This document shows positions 1 to 7,914 of a stretch of DNA of 45,281 bases, piece by piece. The DNA comes from Chloroflexota bacterium (GTDB taxonomy: Bacteria > Chloroflexota > Limnocylindria > Limnocylindrales > CSP1-4). The notes under the pieces were generated by a model. It saw only the letters and a list, made by a program, of their open reading frames with translations. It made no database searches and was not told the DNA's origin. The stretch's first letter is position 1; the number at the start of each line of letters is the position of its first letter. A program made the position numbers and the translations under genes. The stretch is taken from assembly GCA_003152165.1 (NCBI GenBank), contig PLZO01000138.1, forward strand, positions 1 to 45,281, read 5' to 3'.

Positions 1-150
1 GCCGCGGTCGCCGGCGGGACCCGCTTGACGTTCTCCCTCGATGCCCAACTGACCGGGCTGCGCAAGCTGTTGATGGGGTCCATGGTCCAGAAGACGATGG
101 ATTCCGAGGTACGCAACCTGGACAACGCGAAACGCCTCCTCGAGTCGTGA
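1..150 (+). CDS. SRPBCC-family protein, C-terminal end (partial)
   Basis: The window opens inside a gene. Frame 1 is open from base 1 to a TGA at 148-150 and gives 49 residues. They include a strand-like GGTRLTFSLDA segment and then a long amphipathic helix ending in AKRLLES. A final beta strand followed by a long C-terminal helix is typical of small SRPBCC/polyketide-cyclase-type hydrophobic-ligand-binding proteins, so this is probably the end of one. The rest of the gene lies outside the window and no function can be assigned. Confidence 0.6.
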   Translation, partial: AAVAGGTRLTFSLDAQLTGLRKLLMGSMVQKTMDSEVRNLDNAKRLLES

Positions 151-295
151 CCCGAGTCCGGCCGTGATAGGTGGCTCTACGTCGACGCTGAGACTGGCGC
201 TGCCGGGTGTTCGCGAAGGGCTCACGCCCGGATCCACCCCCTTCATCTGGGATTCAGGTTGTCCGCGTAGGCTTACCGCCAGAGGAGGCTGTCTG

Positions 296-358
296 ATGAT
301 TCCGCGCTCGGCACTGGGGCAACCGGCCTGCGTCAGGTCGCTGCTTCCCGGGGCGTGA
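296..358 (+). CDS. Possible 20-aa leader peptide coupled to murT
   Basis: A short ORF starts at ATG 296, seven bases after a strong ribosome-binding site (AGGAGG, 283-288). It ends with TGA at 356-358, which overlaps the GTG start of murT (355-357) as GTGA. The peptide begins MIPRSALGQP and has no recognisable domain. The murT start has no good ribosome-binding site of its own, so the layout suggests translational coupling. This is inference; the strong AGGAGG could be fortuitous. The remaining bases of 151-354 show no other gene. Confidence 0.35.
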   Translation: MIPRSALGQPACVRSLLPGA

Positions 359-1788
359 CCTCCCGGATTGCGCGCTGGCCCCCGCCGGGTCCTCGTCCGG
401 ACCTAACGCCCCGGCTCTTCGTCGCGCTCGTCGCGGGCAAGGCGACCCGGACGGCGACGCGCTGGCTCGGACGGGGCGGCGGGACATCACTGCCCGGCAT
501 GGTGGCTCGCCGGGTCGACCCTTTGGTCCTCGACACCCTGGTCCGGCGGACAGGCATGCCCGTCGTGCTTATCGCCGGCAGCAACGGAAAGACGACAACG
601 GCGCACTTCGCCGCGGCGCTTCTGCGCGGGGAGGGGATCGACGTCGGCAACAACGCCGCCGGTGCCAATCTCGTCCAGGGAGTCACGAGCTTGGCCGTGA
701 GGCTCTCAGACCTGCGCGGGCACCTGCCCGCTGGCGTGCTGGTTGCCGAAGTGGACGAGGGGGCGCTGCACCAGGTGGTGCCCGAATTGGCGCCGCGGGC
801 GGTCGTCGTCCTCGACCTGTTCCGCGACCAGCTCGACCGCTACGGGGAGCTCTATGCGGTCGCCGACGCGATCGAGTCCGTCGCCCGCTCCCTGCCGCCC
901 GAGGCGGCTTGGATCGTCAACGCCGACGACCCGCTGGTGTCGTCGTTGACGCCAGAGCGCGAGGGACGGCGAGTGACGTTTGGGTTTGAGCTCGACCGCT
1001 CGACCGACCGCCTCACGCGGGCCGCCGATACGATTCGCTGTCCGAGGTGCCGCTCCGACCTCTTCTACGACTATGTCTACTTGAGCCACATGGGCGCCTA
1101 CCGCTGTCCGGGCTGCGGCTTCGCCCGACCGCCGATCGACGTTGCCGTAACGGCGCTCGAGGTAGCAGGCGTTGGCGAGACGCGCTTGACGGTTCGCCTG
1201 CCCTCGACCGAGTTGGAGCTGCGGATCCCCCAGTCTGGCGTCCACATAGCGTACGACGCGGCCGCCGCGCTCGCCGTCCTGGTCGGCCTCGAGATCGAGC
1301 CGGTCCACGCTCGAGTCTCATTCGCCGCCGTCGGGCCGGCATTCGGACGCCTCGAGCTGGTGCAGGCGGGCGACCGGCGGATCATCCTGGGCTTTGTCAA
1401 GAACCCGACCTCGTACAATACGACGCTCCGCGCTTTGGCCTCCGAGGGCGAGCCCCGACAGCTGCTCATCGCCGCCAGTAACACGCTCGTGGACGGCGAG
1501 GACTTCGCTTGGCTGTGGGACGTCGACTTCGAATCCTCGGCGCCCCGGGTCGAGCGCGTCACCGTCAGCGGGACGCGTGCGGACGAGCTGGCGAACCGCT
1601 TGAAGTACGCCGGCGTTGACCCGAGCCTGATGACGCTCATCGACGAGCGGACGGCGGCCCTCGACGCAGCCCTGGCCAGGGTCGAGCCCGGGGGGCGGCT
1701 GACCATTCTGGCGGGATACACGCCGATGAACGAACTCCGCGAGGAGATGCGCCGACGCGGCTGGGTCGGGCGGTTGTGGGAGACGTGA
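355..1788 (+). CDS. murT: Lipid II isoglutaminyl synthase, Mur-ligase-like subunit MurT
   Basis: 477 aa. MurT forms a heterodimer with the amidotransferase GatD and amidates the alpha-carboxyl of D-Glu in the lipid II stem peptide, using ATP and glutamine-derived ammonia at the cytoplasmic side of the membrane. The sequence shows a Mur-ligase ATP loop, GSNGKTTT, at residues 75-82. An inserted Cys4 zinc ribbon has the pairs CPRC and CPGC around residues 227-255. The C-terminal DUF1727-type domain contains a WLWDVDFE segment, whose Asp probably matches the MurT aspartate that completes the GatD catalytic triad (inferred from the family). The length is usual. The GTG start overlaps the stop of a possible leader peptide, and gatD follows with overlap, so the two subunits are made together. 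Confidence 0.93.
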   Translation: MTSRIARWPPPGPRPDLTPRLFVALVAGKATRTATRWLGRGGGTSLPGMVARRVDPLVLDTLVRRTGMPVVLIAGSNGKTTTAHFAAALLRGEGIDVGNNAAGANLVQGVTSLAVRLSDLRGHLPAGVLVAEVDEGALHQVVPELAPRAVVVLDLFRDQLDRYGELYAVADAIESVARSLPPEAAWIVNADDPLVSSLTPEREGRRVTFGFELDRSTDRLTRAADTIRCPRCRSDLFYDYVYLSHMGAYRCPGCGFARPPIDVAVTALEVAGVGETRLTVRLPSTELELRIPQSGVHIAYDAAAALAVLVGLEIEPVHARVSFAAVGPAFGRLELVQAGDRRIILGFVKNPTSYNTTLRALASEGEPRQLLIAASNTLVDGEDFAWLWDVDFESSAPRVERVTVSGTRADELANRLKYAGVDPSLMTLIDERTAALDAALARVEPGGRLTILAGYTPMNELREEMRRRGWVGRLWET

Positions 1789-2618
1789 GTGCGATCGGCA
1801 AGAGTCAATTGGCCTCCGACTACCCGCCGATCCGGATCGCGCACCTGTATTCGTCGCTTCTCAACGTGGCCGGCGATGGCGGGAACGTGAGCGCGGTCGA
1901 GCGCCGTGCGAGCTGGCGTGGAATCAGAGTGGAGATCGTTCCGATCGAGCTCGGGGAGACACCCGACCTGGCCGCATTCGACATCGTCTTCATCCAGGGC
2001 GGCCAGGACGTTGAGATGGCGATCGCCGCCAGCGATCTGCAGCAGAAGGCGCCTTCACTCCGCGCGGCGGCGGATCAGGGCGTCGTCATCTTCGCCGTAT
2101 GCGCCGGGCTGCAGCTGCTGGGCCACCGCTACATCCCGTCGGTCGGCGCAACGATGGAGGGGATCGGGATCCTCGATCTCGAGACGCGCGGCGGCCCACA
2201 ACGGTTCATGCAGCACGCGGCCTGCGAGGTGACGTTCGGGGACCGGAGCGAGACCGTCGTCGGTTTCGAGAACCACTCGGGCCTCACCGAGCTCGGGCCC
2301 GAGGTGCAGCCCTTCGGCAGGGTCGTCGCCGGGGCCGGCAACAACGGCGTGGACGGCACCGAAGGCGCCGTCCGCGATCACGTCTATGCCACCTACCTCC
2401 ACGGCCCTATCCTCCCCAAGAATCCGTGGCTCACCGACGAGCTGATCCGGACTGCGCTCGAGCGGAAGGTCAGCGCGCATGTCGACCTTGCGCCGCTGGA
2501 CGACGGGCTCGAGCTCCACGCCCATGAGGTCGCCCTGGCGAAGGCTCTGCGGAATCGGGGACGGCGCACCGCGCTCGAGCCAGCCCGGCTCGTCCGAGGC
2601 CAGCCGAAGGCGCGATAG
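1776..2618 (+). CDS. gatD: Lipid II isoglutaminyl synthase, glutamine amidotransferase subunit GatD
   Basis: 280 aa, class I (triad) glutaminase of the CobB/CobQ type. It releases ammonia from glutamine for MurT. The nucleophile elbow is VCAGLQLLG, with the Cys near residue 109. The oxyanion-side segment FIQGGQDVEMA lies upstream, and a catalytic His sits in the YLHGPILPKNP motif. The N-terminus IRIAHLYSSLLNVAGDGGN is typical of GatD. The start is either GTG 1776 or GTG 1785, which would overlap the murT stop as GTGA; both are in frame and neither has a clear ribosome-binding site. The murT-gatD order and overlap match the known operon of Gram-positive bacteria and some Chloroflexota. Confidence 0.92.
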   Translation: MGDVSAIGKSQLASDYPPIRIAHLYSSLLNVAGDGGNVSAVERRASWRGIRVEIVPIELGETPDLAAFDIVFIQGGQDVEMAIAASDLQQKAPSLRAAADQGVVIFAVCAGLQLLGHRYIPSVGATMEGIGILDLETRGGPQRFMQHAACEVTFGDRSETVVGFENHSGLTELGPEVQPFGRVVAGAGNNGVDGTEGAVRDHVYATYLHGPILPKNPWLTDELIRTALERKVSAHVDLAPLDDGLELHAHEVALAKALRNRGRRTALEPARLVRGQPKAR

Positions 2619-2626
2619 CGCCTTCG
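2605..2626 (+). terminator. Hairpin over the gatD stop, possible terminator
   Basis: A perfect 9-bp inverted repeat, CGAAGGCGC and GCGCCTTCG with a GATA loop, covers the gatD stop codon. No T-run follows, so it would be an atypical terminator or an mRNA-end stabiliser. The assignment is tentative. Confidence 0.35.
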
Positions 2627-2897
2627 CTTCGCGCTAATGTCGCCAGCCTGCATGTCGCAGGGTCCAGGGTCGGCTTACGTTCTTAAAGGATCGTGATGCC
2701 CTGAGGCGCCGGGCGTCGACCAGCGCCAAAATCCAGGAGGCGCGCCCGCTTCGCGCGGACCAAAGGCAACGGCCGATCACTCCGGCTCATGTGTGAGGAG
2801 ACCGAAGGTTCAGGACCAACTCAGGAAACCCTGTCAGGATCGAGTGAGGGATGTCGCCGGCGGACCAGAATGGCCGACTCCGTGTTTGAGGTCACTG

Positions 2898-3113
2898 ATG
2901 AAGCGAGCAATCGCCACCGCTACCCTGGCCGTCGCCCCCGTCGCGGCACTTGCCACCTATGCCCAGGTTCCGAGCGTCGCGCCCATCCCGTCGGTCGCAC
3001 CGTCCATCGCTCCGAGCACCTCACCCGCCTCGTCGGTGGCCCCGAGCTCGAGCGCTGTAGCGCCATGGATAACACCCTCCCTCGTTCCATCGGCGGCACC
3101 GTCCGCCTCGTAA
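2898..3113 (+). CDS. Small Pro/Ser/Ala-rich secreted protein (uncertain)
   Basis: 71 aa from ATG 2898, six bases after GAGG (2888-2891). It has a basic start (MKRA) and a short hydrophobic Ala/Val segment, like a signal peptide. This is followed by a low-complexity tail of PSVAP, PSIAP and SSVAP repeats with no Cys and no domain. The tail overlaps the first 49 bases of the arylsulfotransferase-like gene in another frame, so the two may be translated in tandem. Pro/Ser/Ala runs also arise in wrong frames of GC-rich DNA, which is the main reason for doubt. In favour are the good ribosome-binding site, the signal-like N-terminus and the position directly upstream of another exported protein. Confidence 0.4.
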   Translation: MKRAIATATLAVAPVAALATYAQVPSVAPIPSVAPSIAPSTSPASSVAPSSSAVAPWITPSLVPSAAPSAS

Positions 3114-4675
3114 TCCCTCGCCCCGCCGAATCAACTAACGGGAGTCGCCCCCTGCGCCCGATCAGCCGGCGAGACTTTCTGTGGGTCGCCACCGGGACTG
3201 CGGCGTTGGTGGCCTCGGGCGCTGGCCGAAATCTCCTGGCGGCCGTCGAACCGACGAGTGCCGACTCGGTCGGTGGGGCATCGCTCCAGGCAGTGGGTGC
3301 CGGCCAGCCCGGGGCGGTCGCCGGCCGACGTCGCTACCGCTCGCGGCCCGATCTCACGCCTCCCGTCATCACCATCTCCGGGCCAATATCGGACCTGGCC
3401 CCCGGATACGTCTTCTTGACGCCCGCCAACGGCGCGCCGCCTGACGGCCCGATGATCGTCGACGACACCGGTGACCTCGTCTGGATGCGTCCGGACGGCG
3501 CATCCCTCTCGGCGACCGATCTCGCGGTCGCCACGTACCGGGGCGAGCCCGTCCTAACCTGGTGGGAGGGCGAGGGCCTGACTGGCTACGGAGAGGGGTC
3601 GTTCGTCATCGCCGATACGAGTTACCACGAGATCGCGCGCGTGCGGGCGGGCCACGGGTTGGCGGGCGACCTGCACGAGTTCGTGTTGACGCCGCAAGGC
3701 ACCGCCCTCTTCATCTGCTTCAACACCGTGCCCGGCGAGGTCCCGACGCTGCGCGGCTTAGCCAACGGTTACATCACCGAGAGCGTGATCCAAGAGGTCG
3801 ACGTCGCCACCGGCCGGGTTCTATTCGAATGGCACAGCGCCGATCACGTCAGTGAGCTGGAGTCTTTCCTACCCATGACCAAGGGTCCGACCGAGCCGTA
3901 CGACTACTTCCATGCTAACTCGATCGACGTGGCCACTGATGGCAGCCTCCTCCTATCGGCACGTCACACGTGGGCCGTCTACAAGATCGATCGCGGCAGT
4001 GGAGCGGTCCTATGGCGCTTGGGCGGGTCGCGTAGCGACTTCCGTCTCGGCCCGGGCGTCCGCTTCGCCTGGCAGCATCAAGCCCGGTGGCAGCCGGACG
4101 GCACGATGACGATTTTCGATGACGGGGCGGACGGGCCGCCCCCGCAGTTCGAGGCCGCATCCCGGGGCATCGTCGTGGACCTGGACATGGCGGCCATGGA
4201 GGCGAAGCTCGTGCGGGCGTGGGCGCACCCGGCCGGGGTGCTCTCCTCCAGCCAGGGCTCGCTCCAGATCTTGCCCAACGGTGACGCCTTCATCGGGTGG
4301 GGTAATGTGGCTCGGTTCTCTGAGTTCGACCAGGCCGGTCGGATCCTGTTTGATGGCACGTTCGAGACCAATGGCTCGTACCGGGCCTTTCGGTTTCCCT
4401 GGAGTGGGCGACCGGCCGAGGCGCCCACGCTCGCAGTCGGCGGCCGCGCGGCGGTCCCGACTGTCTACGCGAGCTGGAACGGGGCGACCGACGTCTCGAC
4501 CTGGGCGGTCCTAAGCGGGCCGTCGGCAGCTGCGCTGGAGGTGGTGACGACGGCCCGCCGGACGGGCTTCGAGACCGCCATCCAGCTGCCGTCGCAGGCG
4601 TCGTACGCGGCGGTGCGGGCCGTCGGCGCGGATGGACAAGTGCTCGGCAACTCTGCCTGGCTGAAGGTGCCCTAG
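3065..4675 (+). CDS. Tat-exported arylsulfotransferase (ASST)-family protein
   Basis: 536 aa from ATG 3065. Residues about 34-60 hold a twin-arginine signal, SRRDFL, followed by a hydrophobic ATGTAALVASGAG stretch, so export in the folded state is expected. The mature part repeats short beta-sheet units and carries segments typical of the bacterial arylsulfotransferase 2 family: GDLVWMRPDG, DLHEFVLTPQGT, DYFHANSIDV, WRLGG and WQHQARWQPDG. Family members are beta-propellers. Some transfer sulfate between phenols, but many homologues are untested, so the substrate is unknown. The frame is open back to 2789, but that upstream part reads like noise and overlaps the small secreted ORF. The start at 3065 gives a long but acceptable Tat n-region. 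The permease gene follows after 3 bp, so the two are probably co-transcribed. Confidence 0.8.
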   Translation: MDNTLPRSIGGTVRLVIPRPAESTNGSRPLRPISRRDFLWVATGTAALVASGAGRNLLAAVEPTSADSVGGASLQAVGAGQPGAVAGRRRYRSRPDLTPPVITISGPISDLAPGYVFLTPANGAPPDGPMIVDDTGDLVWMRPDGASLSATDLAVATYRGEPVLTWWEGEGLTGYGEGSFVIADTSYHEIARVRAGHGLAGDLHEFVLTPQGTALFICFNTVPGEVPTLRGLANGYITESVIQEVDVATGRVLFEWHSADHVSELESFLPMTKGPTEPYDYFHANSIDVATDGSLLLSARHTWAVYKIDRGSGAVLWRLGGSRSDFRLGPGVRFAWQHQARWQPDGTMTIFDDGADGPPPQFEAASRGIVVDLDMAAMEAKLVRAWAHPAGVLSSSQGSLQILPNGDAFIGWGNVARFSEFDQAGRILFDGTFETNGSYRAFRFPWSGRPAEAPTLAVGGRAAVPTVYASWNGATDVSTWAVLSGPSAAALEVVTTARRTGFETAIQLPSQASYAAVRAVGADGQVLGNSAWLKVP

Positions 4676-4678
4676 AGG

Positions 4679-6070
4679 ATGGCTGCCGAGGTCTGGTCCG
4701 AGCGGCGCGGGATCGAGCCGGTTCCCGTCCACGCCCGGACCACCTCACCTCGCCAGCTGTTCGCCATCTGGTTCGCACCCGGCCTCGGCCTGGTCCCCAT
4801 CGGCGTCGGCACGATCGCGGCCGCCCGATTCATCGGTTTGGGCTGGTGGGATGGCCTCGCCGCGATCGTGCTGGGCAACGTTGTGGCCGGGGCCGTGGTG
4901 GCTCTTCTCGCGGTGCGCGGCGCCGGGGCGGGCGTGCCGCAGATGGCGTCGGCACGTGTGCCTTTCGGTAAGGCCTTGCTGGTCCCGGCGGTGGTCAACT
5001 GGGCCAGCCTGATCGCCTGGTCGGCCATCTACGCCGTCTTCGGCGCCCAGGCCCTCGTCCACCTGACGGGTGGCCAGGCCCCGTTGTGGGCCGGGCTGCT
5101 CCTCATCGGAGGCGGTCAGGCGATGCTGGCCGTCCTCGGTTTCCCGGCCGTCAGCCGCTACCAGCGGTTCGCAGCGGTCATCCTCACGGTGCTGTTTGTG
5201 ATGATAACCGTCACGTTGTCAGGCAAGGTCGATCTTGGGCTCGGCGATGGGCCGACGGCGTCACCGGCGACGTTCGTGCTCATGATTGCGGTGGCGGGCA
5301 GCCTCAACCTGGCCTGGGCGGCGACCGCCTGCGACTACTCGCGGTACGTCACGCCCACCGCGGAACCGCACACCGTCTTCGCGGCGACCCTCCTGGGGCT
5401 GGTGGTGCCGACCGTCTGGCTGGAAGCGCTCGGGCTGGCCGTCGCGCAGGCGACGCTCCCGGGACACGACCCTGTCCAGGCGTTTGTGGCCCTGTTGGGT
5501 GGCGGCGTGATGGGCACGATCGGTATGGCTGCGATCAGCCTGGGGACGTTAGCTGTGAACGGGATGATCCTGTATAGCGCATCTCTGTCGCTGATGGCCA
5601 GCGGCCCTCGTTTGTATCGCCCGGCTGTGGCGGCTGTCACAGCCCTGGCCAGCTTCGGCGTCGCGGCAGCCCTGGTTCTGGTCGAAGCCCAGGGCTGGCT
5701 GGAGAACGATCTCCTGATCGTCGGGTACTGGATCCCGGCGTGGGCAGCCGTCATGTTCATCGACTGGCGTCGGCACCCAGCACTCGAGGTCGCGGCCCCA
5801 CGGGCCAGCTTCCGCGCCCTACCAGCGGGCCGCAACGCCCTGTTGGCCCTGGTGCTCGGGGCCGCGGCCGCGGTGCCGTTCGTGGACCAGGCGCTATTCG
5901 TCGGTCCGGTCGCGAATGCGCTCGGCGGGGCGGATCTGGGCTACGTGGTTAGTTTCGTCGTCGCCGGCATGAGCTTCGCGGTGCTCGAACAGGTCCGGCC
6001 CACCCCACGGAGCGCGGTGCCGATCGAGGTCATCCCGGGCGCGGCCACTGCCATGTCGCTGCGAGCGTGA
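4679..6070 (+). CDS. NCS1-family purine/cytosine permease-like transporter
   Basis: 463 aa, almost entirely hydrophobic, with about 12 membrane segments. The N-terminal segment FAIWFAPGLGLVPIGVGTIAAA and the later LAWAATACDYSRYV match the nucleobase:cation symporter-1 family; the SRY segment in particular is typical of cytosine/purine permeases. Such proteins import nucleobases, hydantoins, thiamine-like or pyridoxine-like compounds with H+ or Na+. The substrate cannot be read from the sequence. The ATG lies 3 bp after the upstream stop with AGAGG in the overlap, pointing to one transcript with the exported arylsulfotransferase-like protein. Nothing in the sequence explains that pairing. Confidence 0.85.
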   Translation: MAAEVWSERRGIEPVPVHARTTSPRQLFAIWFAPGLGLVPIGVGTIAAARFIGLGWWDGLAAIVLGNVVAGAVVALLAVRGAGAGVPQMASARVPFGKALLVPAVVNWASLIAWSAIYAVFGAQALVHLTGGQAPLWAGLLLIGGGQAMLAVLGFPAVSRYQRFAAVILTVLFVMITVTLSGKVDLGLGDGPTASPATFVLMIAVAGSLNLAWAATACDYSRYVTPTAEPHTVFAATLLGLVVPTVWLEALGLAVAQATLPGHDPVQAFVALLGGGVMGTIGMAAISLGTLAVNGMILYSASLSLMASGPRLYRPAVAAVTALASFGVAAALVLVEAQGWLENDLLIVGYWIPAWAAVMFIDWRRHPALEVAAPRASFRALPAGRNALLALVLGAAAAVPFVDQALFVGPVANALGGADLGYVVSFVVAGMSFAVLEQVRPTPRSAVPIEVIPGAATAMSLRA

Positions 6071-6155
6071 AATCAGTGCGCGGCGGGTCTTGATCGGTGG
6101 CCATAGGCACGAGGCCAGGCGCCCCGGCGATACGCGGGGGAGCGCGATCAGGCCT

Positions 6156-6827
6156 TCAAAGTTGGGCCGCCCGACTCGCACCGCGAAGTGCATCGACAGC
6201 CGCCGCCAGCGCCAGTAGCATCCCGACCGCGAAGACTGGCCAGGCGTACGGCCCGGGAAGACCGCCGTCGATGAGGCGCCCCGCGTCGAGGGTGAATGAG
6301 AGGACGACGAGGAACCCGCCCGCCAGCCCGGCGCCCCAGTGCCAGCGAGCCACCGCCAGCCGCCGGCCTGAGCGCAACGCCCAGGCGGTAGCCAGGCCGA
6401 CCCCGACGAGGACCGCGCTGACGGCAACCGGCGACCAGATCGGACCGACCCACGGGACGGGCAGGAGGAAGAGGAGGTCGGGCGTGTCCAGCGACGGCGG
6501 CCAGCCGCTGAAGAGGTGGAGCCAGGCGTAGTAGCCGATGTCCCAGACCCCGAAGACGACCGCGCTCCAGGCGAGCCGCTCCAGCGAGCCCCGACCGACG
6601 AGCAGACCGACCGCCCCGATCATCAGGAGCGTCGCCGCCTCCCGGCCGGCCTCGATCGCGACGAGGCTGCCCGCCTCGCTCGCTGGCCGTAGCGGGAAGA
6701 TCGCGCCGACCTGCCCTCCGAGGGCGAGCTGGAGGTAGACGACGACCGCCGCCTCGAGGTAGGCCATCGCCACGGCATAGGCGAAGACGGTAACTGCAGT
6801 CGTACGGAACGAGACGTGACCGCGCAT
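6156..6827 (-). CDS. Hypothetical multi-pass membrane protein
   Basis: 223 aa with about six hydrophobic segments: near residues 8-35, 60-78, 85-105, 120-150, 165-182 and 193-215. Charged residues are concentrated in the short loops. A WDIGYYAWLHLF segment follows the third helix. I do not recognise the family. It converges with the permease gene across an 85-bp gap that holds no clear terminator. The high third-position GC and consistent membrane topology support a real gene. Confidence 0.72.
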   Translation of the reverse strand: MRGHVSFRTTAVTVFAYAVAMAYLEAAVVVYLQLALGGQVGAIFPLRPASEAGSLVAIEAGREAATLLMIGAVGLLVGRGSLERLAWSAVVFGVWDIGYYAWLHLFSGWPPSLDTPDLLFLLPVPWVGPIWSPVAVSAVLVGVGLATAWALRSGRRLAVARWHWGAGLAGGFLVVLSFTLDAGRLIDGGLPGPYAWPVFAVGMLLALAAAVDALRGASRAAQL

Positions 6828-6885
6828 GCGGGCACGCTAGCACTGGCGAAGCGCCTGCCACTCAGCCCGCGCCACGACACCATAA

Positions 6886-6931
6886 CTATCGGTGAATCGC
6901 TCGCCCTTCCACGCTCACGCTACTACGCTCA
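6886..6931. repeat. Imperfect repeat, copy A (partner at 10864-10908)
   Basis: About 45 bp, roughly 80% identical by eye to 10864-10908, with a shared core TCCACGCTCACGC and GGTGA(a/t)TCGCTCGC beside it. Each copy lies 60-160 bp upstream of a minus-strand gene start (6827 and 10749), so a shared regulatory element is possible. The function is unknown. Confidence 0.5.
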
Positions 6932-6944
6932 CGAGGTCAGGACT

Positions 6945-6989
6945 TCCCAAGCAGAATGTCGCGGGTTCGAATCCCGTCTCCCGCTCCAC
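6945..6989 (+). repeat. tRNA-Gly(CCC) 3'-half, direct repeat copy 1 (att-like)
   Basis: 45 bp running from the anticodon loop (TCCCAAGC) through the T-arm (GCGGGTTCGAATCCCG) to an acceptor strand CTCCCGC followed by TCCA. This is the 3' half of a tRNA-Gly(CCC). The 5' half, which should start GCGGGAG, is absent: the bases upstream do not pair with the anticodon stem or acceptor. An almost identical copy (44/45) lies at 8464-8508. Tyrosine integrases often recombine at the anticodon loop and leave exactly this 3' half as attL or attR. No integrase gene is visible here. The rest of 6828-7202 shows nothing else recognisable. Confidence 0.8.
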
Positions 6990-7202
6990 TTCCCCTTATT
7001 CGTGCTTAGCCAGACACCCTAAAAGAAGAAGCTACCTGCGGGTCGCCGAAGATCCGCGCACCCCGGACAAACGGCTGTCGCGTCCGGCGGTGTGCTCCCG
7101 CACGAGGCCGAACCCCGGGGGCGGAGTCACCCAGCCCGTATCGGGCAGTGAAGGTCTGAGCCCTCTCGCCCCCGCCAGGCCGTACGGCCCGGACACGAGC
7201 AG

Positions 7203-7889
7203 TCACCCCGCGTGCTCGTATCCCCGCGATCGGGGCCGATCGTCGCTTTGGATCAGGACCCCGCCCCGCCGTAGTAGCCGCCGCTCCTGGCGATGGATCT
7301 CGCGACGGATGCGCTCGGTGTCGCGCCCGTGCGCGGCACGGAACTCGGGCGAGCCGAAGAGGCGGCTCTCATGGACGGAGTCAAACGATCCGGTCGCGAG
7401 GAAGTCGAGGGCGCCGGGGAGACCCAGGTCGACCCGGTGATGCACGAACGCCTCGCCGGCGAGGTCTCCGATGTCGATCCCGACCGGCCGCGCCCCGAGC
7501 TCCATGACCAGCCGGCACATCCACGGCTCGAACTCTGCGGTCCGTAGGCCCGTGGCCGGCGACCGGCTCGAGTTCGACCCGCAGGCGATGTCTAGGACGG
7601 TCAGATCGCGGATCGCCGCAAGGGGCCCGAAAGCGTCCAGCAGGCGGTTCACGAGCTCCGTCATGACCGCTGCGAGGTTCGGTTCCGTCGCGATCTTCGA
7701 GGCGAGATGATTCCGGACATCGAGCTCGCGGAGGGCGCGCCCGAACAGCTCTCGGTCGGAGGTTGTCCGGCCGAGAGCGGTCAAGCGTCGAAGAGCGTCA
7801 GGCGCTGCCGCGGGAGCTCCAGCATCGTCGGAGCAGGCCGCCGGCGAAGCTGCCTCCGTAAACCCAGGACGAGCTGAATGGCGGTCCAT
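7203..7889 (-). CDS. Class I SAM-dependent methyltransferase-like protein
   Basis: 228 aa. The Rossmann core shows motif I as VLDIACGSNSS near residues 98-108 and an acidic motif II as PVGIDIGD near residues 135-142. Motif I ends in Ser rather than Gly-x-Gly. A C-terminal segment, LLRRGGVLIQSDD, fits the strand beta-6/7 region. The N-terminal 45 residues are Ala/Pro rich and may be disordered. GAGGGA precedes ATG 7889. It lies 25 bp downstream of the DinB gene on the same strand and inside the tRNA-half direct repeats, so the two may form one cargo operon. The substrate is unknown. Confidence 0.72.
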   Translation of the reverse strand: MDRHSARPGFTEAASPAACSDDAGAPAAAPDALRRLTALGRTTSDRELFGRALRELDVRNHLASKIATEPNLAAVMTELVNRLLDAFGPLAAIRDLTVLDIACGSNSSRSPATGLRTAEFEPWMCRLVMELGARPVGIDIGDLAGEAFVHHRVDLGLPGALDFLATGSFDSVHESRLFGSPEFRAAHGRDTERIRREIHRQERRLLRRGGVLIQSDDRPRSRGYEHAG

Positions 7890-7914
7890 AGTCGTTCCCT
7901 CGTGGAGGCGCTAC

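Noticed and set aside
2789-3064. Longer N-terminus of the arylsulfotransferase-like protein
   Set aside because: The extra 92 residues are Arg/Gly/Cys-rich noise ahead of the Tat signal and overlap a better small ORF in another frame.
6870-6990. A complete tRNA-Gly gene
   Set aside because: The 5' acceptor (GCGGGAG), the D-arm and the 5' side of the anticodon stem are absent; only the 3' half is present.
6816-7440. Plus-strand frames reading through the tRNA-like repeat (for example AGSNPVSRSTS)
   Set aside because: These strings are the translation of a tRNA T-arm (GGGTTCGAATCCC), a known source of false proteins. The same applies to the frames around 8464-8508 on both strands.
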